Shown here: positions 44,650 to 56,086 of the stretch, in pieces
Layout of the letters: every line of letters begins with the position of its first letter
How positions within the stretch are numbered: the first letter of the stretch is position 1
DNA from: an uncultured Lachnospiraceae bacterium
Lineage (GTDB): Bacteria; Bacillota; Clostridia; Lachnospirales; Lachnospiraceae
Direction of reading: 5' to 3'
Assembly (NCBI GenBank): GCA_934320845.1
Contig: CAKRFU010000002.1
Coordinates: 186,001-250,000 of the forward strand
DNA length: 64,000 bases
Notes under the pieces: model-generated
What the model saw: only the letters and a program-made list of their open reading frames with translations
Database searches by the model: none
What the model was told of the DNA's origin: nothing
Translations under genes and position numbers: made by a program

Positions 44650-45331
44650 AAGAATAGAGGTTCTCACAAGGGAGAGAGGGCGTATTTCGGCATTTGCGAG
44701 AGGTGCAAGAAAGCCAAACAGCGCCCTCGCTGCTTGTACGGTTCCGTTTACCTTTGGAAAATTCACGTTTTATGAGGGAAGAAACGCATATAATCTTGAG
44801 AGTGGTGAGATAGATACATATTTTGAAGAGATAACTACCGATTATGATGCTCTTTGTTATGCCTCATATTTTGCTGAAATGATGCAGTATTTTTCGAGGG
44901 AAGGAATAGAGGCGGCAGAGGAACTTATACTTATGTATGTTACCATGCGTGCATTGAAACACCGGCTTATATCATTTCCGCTTATCAGAGTAATATTTGA
45001 AATGAGACTGATGATGATAGAAGGCGAGAGTATTGAAGTGTTTGGATGTTTAAGATGTGGAGATAAAGAGGCATATAGCGTATATTTATCTGAAGGCGGA
45101 CTTATATGTACTGAATGTGCCGCAAAAGAAAAAAAATTTGCAAATGAATATCCTTTGAAACTGGGAGCAGATGCAAAATATACCTTGCAGTATATTTTGA
45201 CAAGTCCTATGGAAAAGCTTTATGCGTTTACGGTTACGGATAAGGTTTTGGAGGAATTAAAGCGGTTTATGAAGAGTTATCTTGCCAGATATCTGCCTCA
45301 TAAATTTAAGACTTTGGACTTTATTGTCTGA
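44585..45331 (+). CDS. recO: DNA repair protein RecO
   Basis: The 248-residue protein has the RecO OB-fold start (TVTFTGMVLIASPMKEYDKR, then RERGRISAFARGARKPNS) and the C-terminal zinc motif CLRCG ... LICTEC (about 165-186). RecO anneals single strands and loads RecA with RecR. I use ATG 44585 (MAETVTF) after AGGGAAAGAGA; an ATG at 44567 extends it by six residues without a better site. It overlaps the YqzL-like gene. Confidence 0.93.
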   Translation: MAETVTFTGMVLIASPMKEYDKRIEVLTRERGRISAFARGARKPNSALAACTVPFTFGKFTFYEGRNAYNLESGEIDTYFEEITTDYDALCYASYFAEMMQYFSREGIEAAEELILMYVTMRALKHRLISFPLIRVIFEMRLMMIEGESIEVFGCLRCGDKEAYSVYLSEGGLICTECAAKEKKFANEYPLKLGADAKYTLQYILTSPMEKLYAFTVTDKVLEELKRFMKSYLARYLPHKFKTLDFIV

Positions 45332-45434
45332 AAACATTGCAATAAATGAGGTTCAATGGTATATTTTTGTATAAGTGTTTAAGATATGCACAATAATTTT
45401 AAATCAATTAATAGAAATTGGAGGAAGAAACGAC

Positions 45435-46823
45435 ATGGAAAAGACAATGGACAAGATGGTTGCACTTGCAAAGGCAAGAGGATTTATTTACCCGGGTTCA
45501 GAAATATATGGCGGACTTGCAAATACATGGGATTATGGAAATCTTGGTGTTGAACTTAAAAATAATGTTAAACAGGCATGGTGGAAAAAATTTATACGTG
45601 AAAGCAAGTACAATGTAGGAATTGACTGTGCAATTCTTATGAATCCGCAGACATGGGTAGCGTCAGGTCATCTTGGAAGCTTTTCAGATCCGCTTATGGA
45701 CTGTAAAGATTGTCATGAGAGATTTAGAGCAGATAAGATAATTGAAGATTATATGCAGGAAAACGGCATTGAGATAGAAGGAAGCGTTGACGGCTGGTCA
45801 AATGAAGAAATGCAGAAGTACATTGAGGAACATGAGATTGCCTGCCCTTCATGCGGAAAGCATAATTTCACTGAAATCCGTCAGTTCAACCTTATGTTTA
45901 AGACATTTCAGGGTGTTACTGAAGATGCCAAAAATACAGTTTATCTTCGTCCTGAAACAGCACAGGGTATTTTCGTGAATTTTAAAAATGTTCAGCGTAC
46001 ATCACGTAAGAAAGTACCATTTGGTATCGGACAGATTGGTAAATCATTTAGAAATGAGATTACACCGGGTAACTTTACATTCCGTACAAGAGAATTTGAG
46101 CAGATGGAACTTGAATTTTTCTGCAAACCTGATACAGACCTTGAATGGTTTGCATACTGGAAAGATTATTGTATCAACTGGCTTAAAACACTTGGTATCA
46201 AGGAAGATGAGATGCGTGTCCGTGACCATGAGAAAGAAGAACTTTCATTCTACAGCAAAGCGACATCTGATATTGAATTCCTTTTCCCATTCGGATGGGG
46301 TGAACTTTGGGGAATAGCTGACCGTACAAACTATGACCTCACACAGCACCAGAACGTATCAGGAGAGGATATGAGCTACTTTGATGATACAACAAATGAA
46401 AAATACATCCCATATGTAATAGAGCCATCACTTGGAGCTGACCGTGTTACACTTGCATTCCTCTGCAGTGCATATGATGAGGAAGAACTTGAGGGTGGAG
46501 ATGTTCGTACAGTAATGCATTTCCATCCAGCAATCGCACCTGTAAAGGTAGCCGTACTTCCGCTTTCAAAGAAGCTTTCAGAGCAGGCTGAGGAAATTTA
46601 TACAAAACTCAGCAAAACATACAACTGTGAATTTGATGACAGAGGAAATATCGGAAAGAGATACCGCCGTCAGGACGAAATCGGAACACCATATTGTATC
46701 ACATACGATTTTGATTCCGTAGAAGACGGAGCAGTAACAGTGCGTGATAGAGATTCAATGGAGCAGGAGCGTATAAAGATAGACGAACTTGAAGCTTATT
46801 TTGCAGATAAATTTGAATTTTAA
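45435..46823 (+). CDS. glyQS: Glycyl-tRNA synthetase (single-chain dimeric type)
   Basis: The 462-residue class II enzyme of the alpha-2 type has the zinc-binding CKDCHERF ... CPSCGKHNF, motif 2 ([15 protein letters not shown]) and motif 3 ([18 protein letters not shown]), plus a C-terminal anticodon domain ([16 protein letters not shown]). Bacillus uses the two-subunit form at the corresponding place, while many Clostridia have this one. ATG 45435 follows GGAGGAAG; a longer frame from 45375 lacks a ribosome site. No T-box-like leader was recognised in the 100 bases upstream. Confidence 0.95.
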   Translation: MEKTMDKMVALAKARGFIYPGSEIYGGLANTWDYGNLGVELKNNVKQAWWKKFIRESKYNVGIDCAILMNPQTWVASGHLGSFSDPLMDCKDCHERFRADKIIEDYMQENGIEIEGSVDGWSNEEMQKYIEEHEIACPSCGKHNFTEIRQFNLMFKTFQGVTEDAKNTVYLRPETAQGIFVNFKNVQRTSRKKVPFGIGQIGKSFRNEITPGNFTFRTREFEQMELEFFCKPDTDLEWFAYWKDYCINWLKTLGIKEDEMRVRDHEKEELSFYSKATSDIEFLFPFGWGELWGIADRTNYDLTQHQNVSGEDMSYFDDTTNEKYIPYVIEPSLGADRVTLAFLCSAYDEEELEGGDVRTVMHFHPAIAPVKVAVLPLSKKLSEQAEEIYTKLSKTYNCEFDDRGNIGKRYRRQDEIGTPYCITYDFDSVEDGAVTVRDRDSMEQERIKIDELEAYFADKFEF

Positions 46824-46870
46824 TTAAGACACAATGTCACTAACCCATAAATAATATAAGTGAATAAATT

Positions 46871-46914
46871 AAAAACTTATGCCTGTGTTACAATTGTATG
46901 CAGGCATAAGTTTG
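46871..46914 (+). terminator. Terminator of the glycyl-tRNA synthetase gene
   Basis: AAACTTATGCCTG (46873-46885) and CAGGCATAAGTTT (46901-46913) form a perfect 13-bp stem. Confidence 0.8.
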
Positions 46915-46990
46915 ATATAAGATTATTTGGTGAACTTTGAGTGCGAAAGAAGTGCGAAAGAAAATAGTAATCGAAGAAATGAGGCTTAAA

Positions 46991-47671
46991 ATGAGAAAAT
47001 ATAGAAAGGCTCTTACATTTAGCTATGATGATGGAATAGAGCAGGACAGAAAGTTAGTCGAGATATTCAACAAATACGGAATGAAAGCGACATTCAACTT
47101 GAATACAGGTATTCAGACGCCTGAAAGCAATTTTGAGATAGAAGGTGTATATATAAACCGAATGAAGCAGGAGGGACTTGAAGAACTTTACAAGGGACAT
47201 GAGATAGCAACGCATGGTCTTACACATGCAGCACCGACAGGAATGACAAAGGAACAGCTTGATGAAGAATTCCTTACTGATATGAGTAATATAGAGCGTA
47301 TATACGGTACATATCCTGTAGGAATGGCATACGCATACGGCTGTGTAGACGATGAAGTGGTGAAATATCTTAAATCTATAGGTATTAAATACGGAAGAAC
47401 TGTCGAAGCGTCACATTCCTTTGAGATACCAAAAGAGCCGCTAAAATTAAAGGCAACATGCCATCATGATGATGATATGCTGTTTGAACTTGCTGAAAAG
47501 TTCCTCAAAGCTGAGCCAAAAGAGAATGAACAGATGCTGTTTTATGTATGGGGACACAGCTATGAATTTGATGTAAACAATAACTGGGACAGAATGGAAG
47601 AATTTTGTAAGATGATGTCAGGAAAAGCTGATATATTTTACGGTACAAACAGAGAATGTCTGGTACAATGA
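46991..47671 (+). CDS. Polysaccharide deacetylase family protein
   Basis: The 226-residue protein has the NodB motifs: FSYDDGIEQD (catalytic and metal-binding Asp near residues 11-12) and HEIATHGLTH (metal His pair near 72-77), and HSYEF near 190. There is no signal peptide, so it acts in the cytoplasm or is exported by another route. NodB-type enzymes remove N- or O-acetyl groups from sugars. ATG 46991 follows TGAGG; an upstream in-frame start at 46937 has no ribosome site. It is not in an evident operon. A 16-bp inverted repeat overlaps its stop. Confidence 0.85.
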   Translation: MRKYRKALTFSYDDGIEQDRKLVEIFNKYGMKATFNLNTGIQTPESNFEIEGVYINRMKQEGLEELYKGHEIATHGLTHAAPTGMTKEQLDEEFLTDMSNIERIYGTYPVGMAYAYGCVDDEVVKYLKSIGIKYGRTVEASHSFEIPKEPLKLKATCHHDDDMLFELAEKFLKAEPKENEQMLFYVWGHSYEFDVNNNWDRMEEFCKMMSGKADIFYGTNRECLVQ

Positions 47672-47698
47672 ATAATTAATTAAATTATTCGTTGTACC
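47662..47698. repeat. Inverted repeat at the deacetylase stop codon
   Basis: GGTACAATGAATAATT (47662-47677) pairs with AATTATTCGTTGTACC (47683-47698) with one G-U. The right half (AATTATTCGTTGTAC) recurs at 29087-29101, where no left arm is present. Confidence 0.55.
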
Positions 47699-47774
47699 TG
47701 TGGACTGATTTGTAGGACAGATGCATGGTTTTATATGATATTGTGCATTTAAAATTATTAAATAGAACAAAAAT

Positions 47775-47814
47775 ATAAAAAACAGGAGAGGCGGTATATA
47801 TACTGCCTCTCCTG
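47775..47814 (-). terminator. Terminator of the GHL10 gene
   Basis: CAGGAGAGGCGGTATA (47783-47798) and TATACTGCCTCTCCTG (47799-47814) form a near-perfect palindrome followed on the minus strand by TTTTTTATATTTTTG. Confidence 0.85.
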
Positions 47815-47848
47815 CCGTTATTCTTATTTATAATATCAAAGCTCAAAT

Positions 47849-49234
47849 TTATTTAAAAATTTTCTTTAGATTAGCTATCTCTTTTGCTGCTGCTTTACGA
47901 CCTAAATCTGCATATGAGAAAAGTACATAGCCGCTGACTTTTTTCGTGCTTCTTCCATATAAGACTTCACGTTTAAGTATTGTATTACTCTTAGACCAGC
48001 CGATATCTGAGACTGCTTTCGCCTGCGATTTTGATAAGCCTGCTCTGTATCCTGCAAGTCCTATATAAAGTTTTACATTTTTATTTCTCGGAAGTTTTGC
48101 CCATCTTAAGCATGTTTTCTTAAAAGGGCATACTTTGTTGGTAAAAGTCCAGTATATCTGAGGACATATATAATCAATATATTTGTTTGAGTTCATCCAT
48201 TTTTTGACATCGCAGTAGTAACTCCAGTTAAGATACAGATTATCTATATTTCCTGCGGGACTTATACCAAACTGTACATTTTCCTTTGTCGATTTTACGA
48301 TTTTATATACATTGTTTATGAGAAGTTCTACGTTTTGGCGTCTCCAGTTTACGATACCGTAATATTTTCTGTTATTTTTCTTTCTGTTTTTGACATATGA
48401 ATTGTATTCGGTTCTGTCAAAGTTTTTTCTGTATTTACTTCCGAGGTTTGGATAGAAATAGTCATCGAAATGTATGCCGTCTACATTATAGTTTGTGACA
48501 ATCTCTTTTACACCTTTTGTTATAAGGTTTCTGACATCGCTTTTCGCAGGATTGTAATATAGTCCTCCGTTAAATTTAAGGACATTTCTGCGCTTTGCTT
48601 TTGAAGACGATTTCGCCCATTTATAGGCATATGAATTTTTCGGAAGTGAATTAACATTTGTCGTTGATGATGATATTCTGTATGGATTAAGCCATGCATG
48701 AATCGAGAGATTCATGGAATGCGCACGGTCAACCATTATTTTCAGTGGGTCAAAGCCGGGGTTTTTGCCTGCTTTACCTGACGAATAAACCGACCACGGA
48801 AAATATTTTGAGGGATACATTGCATCTGAAAACATGCGGACATGTACAAAGACTGTATTGTATCCATTTGATTTACATTTCTTGAACATGGTATTTACAT
48901 AGTTTGTAAAACTTTTTTTTGTGTAACCTTTGCTGCTGTAGCTTAAAAATGAAATCCATACACCGCGTACTTCATCGCCCGTGATAGAACTTCCTGTTGA
49001 GATGGCACTTCCGCTTGAAACTTCGTCTCCGGCAGAAGCTGAAGCATCCGGAAGAGTTGTTGTACTTGCAGCATATACAGCATTTGAATATGTATTGTTA
49101 TACTGCGAAGAACTAAATTCATTATGTTTTCTGTCTACAATACTTATTATGATGGAGCAGCACAAAAGAAGTGCGATTGCCATAAAAAGCGGCTGTTTAC
49201 CGGAAGAATTGTTTTTTTGCTTGTTTGTTATCAT
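47849..49234 (-). CDS. Membrane-anchored GHL10 (YngK-like) glycosidase-family protein
   Basis: The 461-residue protein has an N-terminal hydrophobic anchor (about 15-34) and an exposed domain from about residue 85 on with the GHL10/DUF187 pattern: EVRGVWISFLSYSSKGYTKK, NGYNTVFVHVRMFSDAMYPS, IHAWLNPYRISS, GIHFDDYFYP (probable catalytic acid pair) and FGISPAGNID. It probably cleaves or binds a cell-surface glycan; no member's exact substrate is assumed here. The exposed part is rich in Lys and Arg. ATG 49234 follows GAGGG. It stands alone with its own terminator. Confidence 0.85.
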   Translation of the reverse strand: MITNKQKNNSSGKQPLFMAIALLLCCSIIISIVDRKHNEFSSSQYNNTYSNAVYAASTTTLPDASASAGDEVSSGSAISTGSSITGDEVRGVWISFLSYSSKGYTKKSFTNYVNTMFKKCKSNGYNTVFVHVRMFSDAMYPSKYFPWSVYSSGKAGKNPGFDPLKIMVDRAHSMNLSIHAWLNPYRISSSTTNVNSLPKNSYAYKWAKSSSKAKRRNVLKFNGGLYYNPAKSDVRNLITKGVKEIVTNYNVDGIHFDDYFYPNLGSKYRKNFDRTEYNSYVKNRKKNNRKYYGIVNWRRQNVELLINNVYKIVKSTKENVQFGISPAGNIDNLYLNWSYYCDVKKWMNSNKYIDYICPQIYWTFTNKVCPFKKTCLRWAKLPRNKNVKLYIGLAGYRAGLSKSQAKAVSDIGWSKSNTILKREVLYGRSTKKVSGYVLFSYADLGRKAAAKEIANLKKIFK

Positions 49235-49361
49235 TATTATTTTCCCTCATTCACATTATTTTGCCAAAATCTAAGATATACAGATGTATAATATAGCACA
49301 TTAGCTGAAATGCCTGTCTCTAAAAAGAGGCAGGCACTTCATTTGTATACATATAAAGTTG

Positions 49362-50975
49362 TTAGTTGTTGTCTGACTGATATTTAAGTGCAGCACCAAC
49401 AAAGCCTTTGAATAAAGGATGAGGTCTGTTTGGTCTTGACTTAAATTCAGGATGAGCCTGTGTTGCGATAAACCAAGGATGAGTTGGAAGCTCACACATT
49501 TCAACAATTCTGCCGTCAGGAGAAAGACCTGAGAGAAGAAGTCCGGCTTTTTCAAGGTCTTCACGATAGTAATTGTTTACTTCATAGCGGTGTCTGTGTC
49601 TCTCATGGATTGTTTCCTCACCATAGAGTTCATATGCTTTCGAGTTTTTATCAAGAACACAAGGATATGAACCAAGTCTTAATGTTCCACCGATATCCTC
49701 AATGCCATCCTGCTCAGGCATAAGGTGAATAACAGGATGTGTAGTTTGAGGGTCAAGCTCAATACTGTGTGCATCGTGGAAGCCTACAACATGTCTTGCA
49801 AATTCAACGATTGCAAGCTGCATTCCGAGGCATAGACCGAGGAATGGAATATTGTTTTCTCTCGCATATTTGATGGCAGCAATTTTGCCGTCAATACCTC
49901 TGTCACCAAATCCTCCAGGAACAAGAATTCCGCTGACATCGCCAAGAAGCTCGGAAGCGTTGTCTTCATTTAATTCTTCTGAAGGTATCCATTTGATGTT
50001 GACATTGCTCTTATGTGCAAGTCCGCCGTGTTTTAATGACTCAACAACACTAATATATGCATCATGAAGTGAAGTATATTTGCCGACGAGGGCAACAGTT
50101 ACATCTTTATCAAGATTTTTAAGTGTGTCAACCATATTCTGCCATTCAGTTATGTCAGGTTCTGGGCAGTCAAGACCGAGTTTTTCACAAACAACATCTG
50201 CAAGATGTTCTTTTTCCATGGCAAGAGGTGCTTCGTAAAGTGTTTCAACATCGAGATTTTGTAAAACGCTCTTTGTAGGTACATTACAGAAAAGTGCAAT
50301 CTTATCTTTAAGACCTTCTTCAAGAGGAAGCTCAGTACGGCATACGATAACGTCAGGCTGGATACCCATTCCCTGAAGTTCTTTTACGCTTGCCTGTGTA
50401 GGTTTTGTTTTCATTTCTCCTGATGCCTTGAGATAAGGAATAAGTGTTACATGGATAAGAATTGCGTTGTCATGACCTATGTCATGCTGGAACTGACGTA
50501 TAGACTCGAGGAAAGGCTGGCTTTCGATATCGCCAACTGTACCCCCTACTTCTATGATAGCAATTTGAGTATCTTTGCATCCGTCATTGCGGTAGAAACG
50601 GCTCTTTATCTCATTGGTGATATGAGGAATTACCTGAACTGTACCTCCACCATAGTCTCCGCGGCGCTCTTTGTTGAGAACTGACCAGTAGACTTTACCT
50701 GTTGTAACATTTGATTGTTTTGTAAGGCTCTCATCGATAAAACGTTCATAATGTCCAAGATCAAGGTCTGTTTCAGCTCCGTCATCTGTTACGAAAACCT
50801 CACCATGCTGCACCGGGTTCATAGTACCTGGGTCAATGTTGATATATGGATCGAACTTCTGCATTGTTACACTATATCCACGCATTTTAAGCAATCTGCC
50901 TAAAGAAGCTGCTGTGATACCTTTTCCAAGACCGGAAACAACGCCACCAGTTACAAATACATATTTGACTGCCAT
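49362..50975 (-). CDS. pyrG: CTP synthase
   Basis: The 537-residue enzyme has the synthetase domain ([20 protein letters not shown] at the start, [11 protein letters not shown] near 140) and the glutaminase domain with catalytic Cys in FLGLCLGMQ (near 380) and the His-Glu pair in [12 protein letters not shown] (near 513). It makes CTP from UTP, ATP and glutamine. ATG 50975 follows AAGGAGG. In Bacillus pyrG is controlled by a leader attenuator; none was recognised here. Confidence 0.97.
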   Translation of the reverse strand: MAVKYVFVTGGVVSGLGKGITAASLGRLLKMRGYSVTMQKFDPYINIDPGTMNPVQHGEVFVTDDGAETDLDLGHYERFIDESLTKQSNVTTGKVYWSVLNKERRGDYGGGTVQVIPHITNEIKSRFYRNDGCKDTQIAIIEVGGTVGDIESQPFLESIRQFQHDIGHDNAILIHVTLIPYLKASGEMKTKPTQASVKELQGMGIQPDVIVCRTELPLEEGLKDKIALFCNVPTKSVLQNLDVETLYEAPLAMEKEHLADVVCEKLGLDCPEPDITEWQNMVDTLKNLDKDVTVALVGKYTSLHDAYISVVESLKHGGLAHKSNVNIKWIPSEELNEDNASELLGDVSGILVPGGFGDRGIDGKIAAIKYARENNIPFLGLCLGMQLAIVEFARHVVGFHDAHSIELDPQTTHPVIHLMPEQDGIEDIGGTLRLGSYPCVLDKNSKAYELYGEETIHERHRHRYEVNNYYREDLEKAGLLLSGLSPDGRIVEMCELPTHPWFIATQAHPEFKSRPNRPHPLFKGFVGAALKYQSDNN

Positions 50976-51070
50976 TAAAATATCCTCCTTGTATTTTAAA
51001 AATTAAATTGTATGTTCATAAATGTTGTCAGGTTGCCATCAACATCATCTGTCAATAACAAATATCTTCT

Positions 51071-51100
51071 ATTATAACTCATAAAGTATATAATGTTCAA
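51071..51100 (-). promoter_or_regulatory. Promoter of pyrG
   Basis: On the minus strand TTGAAC (51100-51095) and TATAAT (51076-51071) are 18 bp apart. Confidence 0.65.
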
Positions 51101-51209
51101 TTAGTAATTATGTCAGTTATTGAAGTTTTTTTTGTGGAAAATATACAAAAAAGATTCCAAGTTTATAGTTTATAAAGATTATTTCACAATTTATTCAGAT
51201 TGTAGGTTA

Positions 51210-51238
51210 TTGATTTATATGGGAACTAGCTTTATAAT
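51210..51238 (+). promoter_or_regulatory. Promoter of the ftsH-HAD fusion gene
   Basis: TTGATT (51210-51215) and perfect TATAAT (51233-51238) are 17 bp apart, about 90 bp before the start codon. Confidence 0.7.
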
Positions 51239-51326
51239 GATACGGATAGAACGATGGTTTGATATACGTTAGAAATGGATAAAAAAGCGGATACATCGTA
51301 ATAATAAAACGGGGAGGTCTTGTAGA

Positions 51327-54146
51327 ATGGAAAATAACAACCAGGATCCGAAAAAAAATCAGAATAGAAGAAGCATTATAGTTTGTTTAATAGTTGCATT
51401 AGTAATTTTTCTGATGTTTTCTTTTATGAACAGTCAGGTAGAAAAAGCTTCGAATAAGGAAATAACATATGACCAGTTTTTAAATATGTTAGATAATGGA
51501 CAAGTGTCAAAAGTTGTCATAACATCAGATGAAATTAAGATAACACCGGCACAGCAGGCAAATAATATTTATAAAGTCACATACTACACAGGGGTTATAT
51601 CTATGGATTATAATCTCATAACAAGACTTGAAAAAGCGAATGTCGAATTTTCAAAAGAAGTAACATCAGGTTCATCAAGCCTTATGTATATGCTTATCAC
51701 GACATTTCTTCCTATATTGCTGCTCTGGGGTGGTTTGTTCTTTGTGTTCCGCATGATGTCGAAAAATTCAGGCGGAGTTATGGGCGTCGGAAAGAGCACT
51801 GCAAAGATGTATGTTCAGAAAGCAACGGGAGTTACGTTTAAAGATGTGGCAGGACAGGAAGAAGCTATGGAATCTCTAAATGAACTTGTGGATTTTTTGA
51901 ATAATCCGGGAAAATATACTGAGATAGGTGCCAAACTTCCCAAGGGTGCACTTCTTGTCGGACCTCCGGGAACAGGTAAAACTCTTCTTGCTAAGGCAGT
52001 TGCAGGGGAGGCGGGAGTACCGTTTTTCTCGCTTTCAGGTTCAGACTTCGTTGAAATGTTTGTAGGTGTAGGTGCATCGAGAGTTAGAGATTTGTTTAAG
52101 CAGGCGCAGTCTATGGCACCTTGTATCATTTTTATTGACGAGATAGATGCGATAGGTAAGAGCAGAGACAGTCAGTATGGCGGTGGTAATGATGAGAGAG
52201 AACAGACACTTAACCAGCTCCTCTCAGAGATGGATGGTTTTGATTCGTCTAAGGGACTTGTAATACTTGGAGCTACAAACAGACCTGAGGTGCTTGACAA
52301 GGCGCTTCTTCGTCCAGGGCGTTTTGACAGAAGAATAATCGTTGAAAAGCCTGATTTGAAAGGTCGTGTAGATATTCTTAAAGTACATGCAAAGGATGTA
52401 CTTATGGATGATTCTGTTGATTTTGATGCCATTGCACTTGCAACAAGTGGTGCGGTAGGTTCAGACCTTGCAAATATGATAAATGAGGGTGCGATAATGG
52501 CAGTGCGTGCAGGAAGAAAAGCCGTAAGTCAGGCAGATCTTTTTGAGGCAGTTGAGGTCGTAATTGCAGGTAAGGAAAAGAAAGACAGGATATTAGGAAA
52601 AGAAGAAAAGAGAATAGTTGCTTATCATGAGGTAGGTCATGCACTTGTAACGGCATTGCAAAAGGATGCCGAGCCGGTTCAAAAGATTACGATTGTTCCA
52701 AGAACCATGGGTTCACTTGGATATGTAATGCAGGTCCCGGAAGAAGAAAAATATCTTATGAGTAAAGATGAGATATTAACAAGAATAACGACGCTTTTCG
52801 GTGGACGTGCCGCAGAGCAGATTGTATTTAATTCAATCACCACAGGAGCATCAAATGATATAGAACAAGCCACATCACTTGCAAGGGCGATGGTAACACA
52901 GTATGGAATGACTGATAAGTTTGGAATGATAGGACTTGAATCGGTTCAGAATAAATATCTCGACGGAAGAACAGTATTAAACTGCGGTGATGCAACCGAG
53001 GCAGAGATAGATAAAGAAGTTATGCGTATTCTTAAAGAATGCTATGCGAAAGCAGAGGAACTTTTAAGAGGTGACAGGGATGCACTTGACAAGCTTGCAG
53101 AATTTCTTATTGAGCATGAGACTATCACGGGCAAAGAGTTTATGAAAATATTCCGCAAAGTTAAGGGAATAGAAGAACCGGAAGGTGACCTTTACGATGC
53201 GATAGTAATAGATGTTGACGGAACTTTGCTTGATTCTGAGAAACAGATAAGTGAAAAGACTGTCGAGACTATTGTCGAAGCACAGAAGCGAGGCAAAAAA
53301 ATAGCGATTGCTTCGGGTCGCTCAATTGCGGGCATAAGAAAGAATGCCGCAAAGATACAGCTCGAAAAGTATGGCGGATATGTTATAGCATACAATGGAA
53401 CTACGGTAGTAAACTGTAAGACAGGCGAGTGCATTTACAATCAGATGGTTCCGGGTGAAATACTTAGCCAAGTCTATAATGAAGCTGTCAAATCGGGAGT
53501 TTCAATAGCTGTTTACAATGATGCTGCAAAAGAAATCATTGTTGGAAATGGTTTAAACAAGTATGTTGAACTTGATGCCGTTGCCTGCGATGTTGCAGTT
53601 AAAGAATCAAATGATTTTGTTAAAGCTGTTAATTTTGGATTTAATAAGATATTGCTCAGCGGTGAGCCTGACAACATGAAGAATGTAGAAAAGCATATGC
53701 TTGAAATGTTCGGAGACAAGGTGAATGTATTCCGTTCAGACCCTCATTTTGTTGAACTTCTTCCAAAATATGTTGACAAGGGAGTTGCCGTTGAAAAACT
53801 TATGCGTTACCTTGGCATAAACAGGGAAAAGGTTATCTGCGTAGGTGACAGTATAAATGATATGTCGATGTTAAGATATGCGGGAATGGGTGTTGCAATG
53901 GGCAATGCACAGGATAAGGTAAAACAGTCGGCAGATTATGTTACACTTTCACATAATGAGGACGGAGTTGCAAATGTCATAGATAAATTTATGACTCCTG
54001 CTTCTAGGAAATCTAAGGAAAAGGAATCTGATAAGGAAACTGCTGTTGAAGATACTAAAGAGAGCAGAGAGGATAGTGAAGGTGAGAATAAGACGGTTAC
54101 ACTTTCAAAAGCTTCAACAGAAAATACGGAAGATGCAGAAGAATAA
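51327..54146 (+). CDS. FtsH protease fused to a Cof-type HAD phosphatase
   Basis: The 939-residue protein begins as a complete FtsH: two membrane helices (about 15-34 and 113-137), AAA+ module with GPPGTGKT near 212 and RPGRFDRR near 332, and zinc motif HEVGH near 433 with the third ligand in [11 protein letters not shown] near 510. FtsH normally ends about residue 610. Here an eight-residue linker leads to an HAD-IIB (Cof) domain, residues 620-895, with motif [11 protein letters not shown] (near 628), motif II ASGRS and motif [12 protein letters not shown] (near 840), all intact. A charged, low-complexity tail follows ([20 protein letters not shown]). One uninterrupted frame from ATG 51327 after GGGGAGG. 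The role of the fusion is unknown. Confidence 0.92.
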   Translation: MENNNQDPKKNQNRRSIIVCLIVALVIFLMFSFMNSQVEKASNKEITYDQFLNMLDNGQVSKVVITSDEIKITPAQQANNIYKVTYYTGVISMDYNLITRLEKANVEFSKEVTSGSSSLMYMLITTFLPILLLWGGLFFVFRMMSKNSGGVMGVGKSTAKMYVQKATGVTFKDVAGQEEAMESLNELVDFLNNPGKYTEIGAKLPKGALLVGPPGTGKTLLAKAVAGEAGVPFFSLSGSDFVEMFVGVGASRVRDLFKQAQSMAPCIIFIDEIDAIGKSRDSQYGGGNDEREQTLNQLLSEMDGFDSSKGLVILGATNRPEVLDKALLRPGRFDRRIIVEKPDLKGRVDILKVHAKDVLMDDSVDFDAIALATSGAVGSDLANMINEGAIMAVRAGRKAVSQADLFEAVEVVIAGKEKKDRILGKEEKRIVAYHEVGHALVTALQKDAEPVQKITIVPRTMGSLGYVMQVPEEEKYLMSKDEILTRITTLFGGRAAEQIVFNSITTGASNDIEQATSLARAMVTQYGMTDKFGMIGLESVQNKYLDGRTVLNCGDATEAEIDKEVMRILKECYAKAEELLRGDRDALDKLAEFLIEHETITGKEFMKIFRKVKGIEEPEGDLYDAIVIDVDGTLLDSEKQISEKTVETIVEAQKRGKKIAIASGRSIAGIRKNAAKIQLEKYGGYVIAYNGTTVVNCKTGECIYNQMVPGEILSQVYNEAVKSGVSIAVYNDAAKEIIVGNGLNKYVELDAVACDVAVKESNDFVKAVNFGFNKILLSGEPDNMKNVEKHMLEMFGDKVNVFRSDPHFVELLPKYVDKGVAVEKLMRYLGINREKVICVGDSINDMSMLRYAGMGVAMGNAQDKVKQSADYVTLSHNEDGVANVIDKFMTPASRKSKEKESDKETAVEDTKESREDSEGENKTVTLSKASTENTEDAEE

Positions 54147-54211
54147 AAATTGATATTTATTCCATGTAAAAAAATATGGCAGACAAAATGTGAGGGAAGG
54201 CAGGTGGCTAA

Positions 54212-56086
54212 ATGTTTGATATTCAGGAAGAATTAAAAAAACTGCCTTCCAAACCCGGTGTTTATCTGATGCATGATAAGAGTGATGCTATTATTTATGT
54301 CGGAAAGGCGATAAGTCTTAAAAACAGGGTCAGACAATACTTTCAGGCAGGCAGAAGGGTTTCACCGAAGATTGAGAGGATGATTTCCCAGATACATCAT
54401 TTTGAGTATATAATCACGGACTCTGAGGTAGAAGCACTTGTACTTGAAAACAATCTCATAAAAGAGCATGAACCTAAGTACAATACGATGCTAAAGGATG
54501 ATAAGACATATCCTTATATAAAAGCCACAGTTTATGAAGATTTTCCGAGACTTATATATTCGAGACAGCAAAAAAAAGATAAGTGTAAATATTTTGGACC
54601 ATTTACAAACGTGACGGCGGCAAAAGATACCCTTGAACTTGCACATAAAATTTATAAGATAAGGACATGCAGAAGAGTGCTTCCGAGAGATATGGGAAAA
54701 GAAAGACCATGTCTTAACTATCATATAGGAAAGTGCAGTGCGCCGTGTCAGGGATATATAAGTAAAGAGGAATATTCAGAAAATTTCAATAAGGCATTAA
54801 AACTTATAGAAGGGGATTACAAACAGGTAATCGAATATTTGGAAGGAAAGATGTATGCTGCGTCTGAAAAAATGGAGTATGAACAGGCAGCAGGCTACAG
54901 AGATCTGATTGAAAGTGTTAAAAAGATGTCCGTCAAACAAAAGATAAATGATTTTGGCGGGATGGACAGAGATGTTGTTGCACTTGCAAGAACAAACGAG
55001 GAAGCGGTTGTTCAGGTTTTCTTTATAAGAGAAGGAAAACTGATAGGGAGAGATCATTTTCATCTCAAAGGCAGTTATGGTGAAAAAGAAAATGATATGC
55101 TTCAGGCATTTATTAAACAATTTTATGCCGGAACACCTTTTATTCCTCGCGAAGTCATGGTAGAATATGAAGTGACTGAATCAGAATTGATAGAAAAATG
55201 GCTCAGCGAAAAAAGAGGCGGAAAAGTCAGCATAATTGTGCCCAAAAAGGGACAAAAAGAAAGGCTTGTCGAACTTGCCCATAAAAATGCCGCAATGGTA
55301 CTTACGAAAGATATGGAAAAGATAAAGCGTGAGGAAGAACGAACGACAGGTGCGATGAAACAGATATGTGACTGGCTCGGACTTAAAAATATATCACGCG
55401 TAGAATCATATGATATATCAAATATAAGCGGATTTCAGTCAGTTGGTTCAATGGTAGTGTTTGATGACGGTAAACCTAAAAAAAGTGATTATAGGAAATT
55501 CAGAATAAAGACCGTCGAGGGACCAAATGATTATGCGAGTATGTATGAAGTGCTTAAACGCAGATTTAGTCACGGACTTTTGGAAATAAAGCAGCTTGAC
55601 GAGAAAGAACTTTCAACTGAATTTGGAAGTTTTACAAGATTTCCTGACCTCATCATGATGGATGGAGGTGTCGGTCAGGTTCATATAGCAATGAAAGTTC
55701 TTTCAGAGTTAAATATATCTATTCCGGTATGTGGAATGGTTAAGGATGACAACCACAGGACAAGAGGATTGTTTTTTGATGAACATGAGATACCTATAGA
55801 TACAAACAGCGAGGGATTTCGTCTTATGACAAGAATACAGGATGAGGTGCACCGCTTTGCTATAGAATATCATCGTTCGTTAAGGAGCAAGGAACAGGTA
55901 AGGTCGATACTTGATGATATAGACGGTATTGGAGAGAAAAGACGTAAGGCTCTCATGAGACATTTTGTTTCTATAGATGCAATAAAAAATGCATCGGTTG
56001 ATGAGCTTGCCGTAGTGGATAGTATGAATGAGAAAGCTGCTGAAAATGTATATAAATTTTTTCATCAAGGAGGAGAAAATGAATGA
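54212..56086 (+). CDS. uvrC: Excinuclease ABC subunit C
   Basis: The 624-residue protein has the GIY-YIG nuclease domain ([20 protein letters not shown] near residue 14), a Cys-rich region ([16 protein letters not shown]), a UVR motif (near 200-235), the RNase H-like UvrC endonuclease domain ([23 protein letters not shown]) and a C-terminal helix-hairpin-helix ([15 protein letters not shown]). It makes both cuts in nucleotide excision repair with UvrA and UvrB, neither of which is in the window. ATG 54212 follows AGGTGG. Its stop overlaps the hprK start. Confidence 0.96.
   Translation: MFDIQEELKKLPSKPGVYLMHDKSDAIIYVGKAISLKNRVRQYFQAGRRVSPKIERMISQIHHFEYIITDSEVEALVLENNLIKEHEPKYNTMLKDDKTYPYIKATVYEDFPRLIYSRQQKKDKCKYFGPFTNVTAAKDTLELAHKIYKIRTCRRVLPRDMGKERPCLNYHIGKCSAPCQGYISKEEYSENFNKALKLIEGDYKQVIEYLEGKMYAASEKMEYEQAAGYRDLIESVKKMSVKQKINDFGGMDRDVVALARTNEEAVVQVFFIREGKLIGRDHFHLKGSYGEKENDMLQAFIKQFYAGTPFIPREVMVEYEVTESELIEKWLSEKRGGKVSIIVPKKGQKERLVELAHKNAAMVLTKDMEKIKREEERTTGAMKQICDWLGLKNISRVESYDISNISGFQSVGSMVVFDDGKPKKSDYRKFRIKTVEGPNDYASMYEVLKRRFSHGLLEIKQLDEKELSTEFGSFTRFPDLIMMDGGVGQVHIAMKVLSELNISIPVCGMVKDDNHRTRGLFFDEHEIPIDTNSEGFRLMTRIQDEVHRFAIEYHRSLRSKEQVRSILDDIDGIGEKRRKALMRHFVSIDAIKNASVDELAVVDSMNEKAAENVYKFFHQGGENE

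Larger units (their letters stand above)
50976..51326. other. 351-bp divergent promoter region
   Basis: It holds the pyrG promoter on the minus strand and the FtsH-HAD promoter on the plus strand. The segment 51110-51200 between them is AT-rich; I see no further gene or structured RNA in it. Confidence 0.6.

Noticed and set aside
45332..45434. Glycine riboswitch or T-box before the glycyl-tRNA synthetase
   Set aside because: The interval is only about 100 bp and has neither a T-box core nor tandem aptamer elements.
50976..51075. Possible pyrG leader attenuator
   Set aside because: The leader has no terminator stem with a T-tract and no clear run of G at the predicted start, so the Bacillus-type reiterative mechanism is not supported.
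53160..53215. FtsH-HAD as two adjacent genes
   Set aside because: No stop codon, ribosome site or start codon is present at the junction; the frame is continuous.
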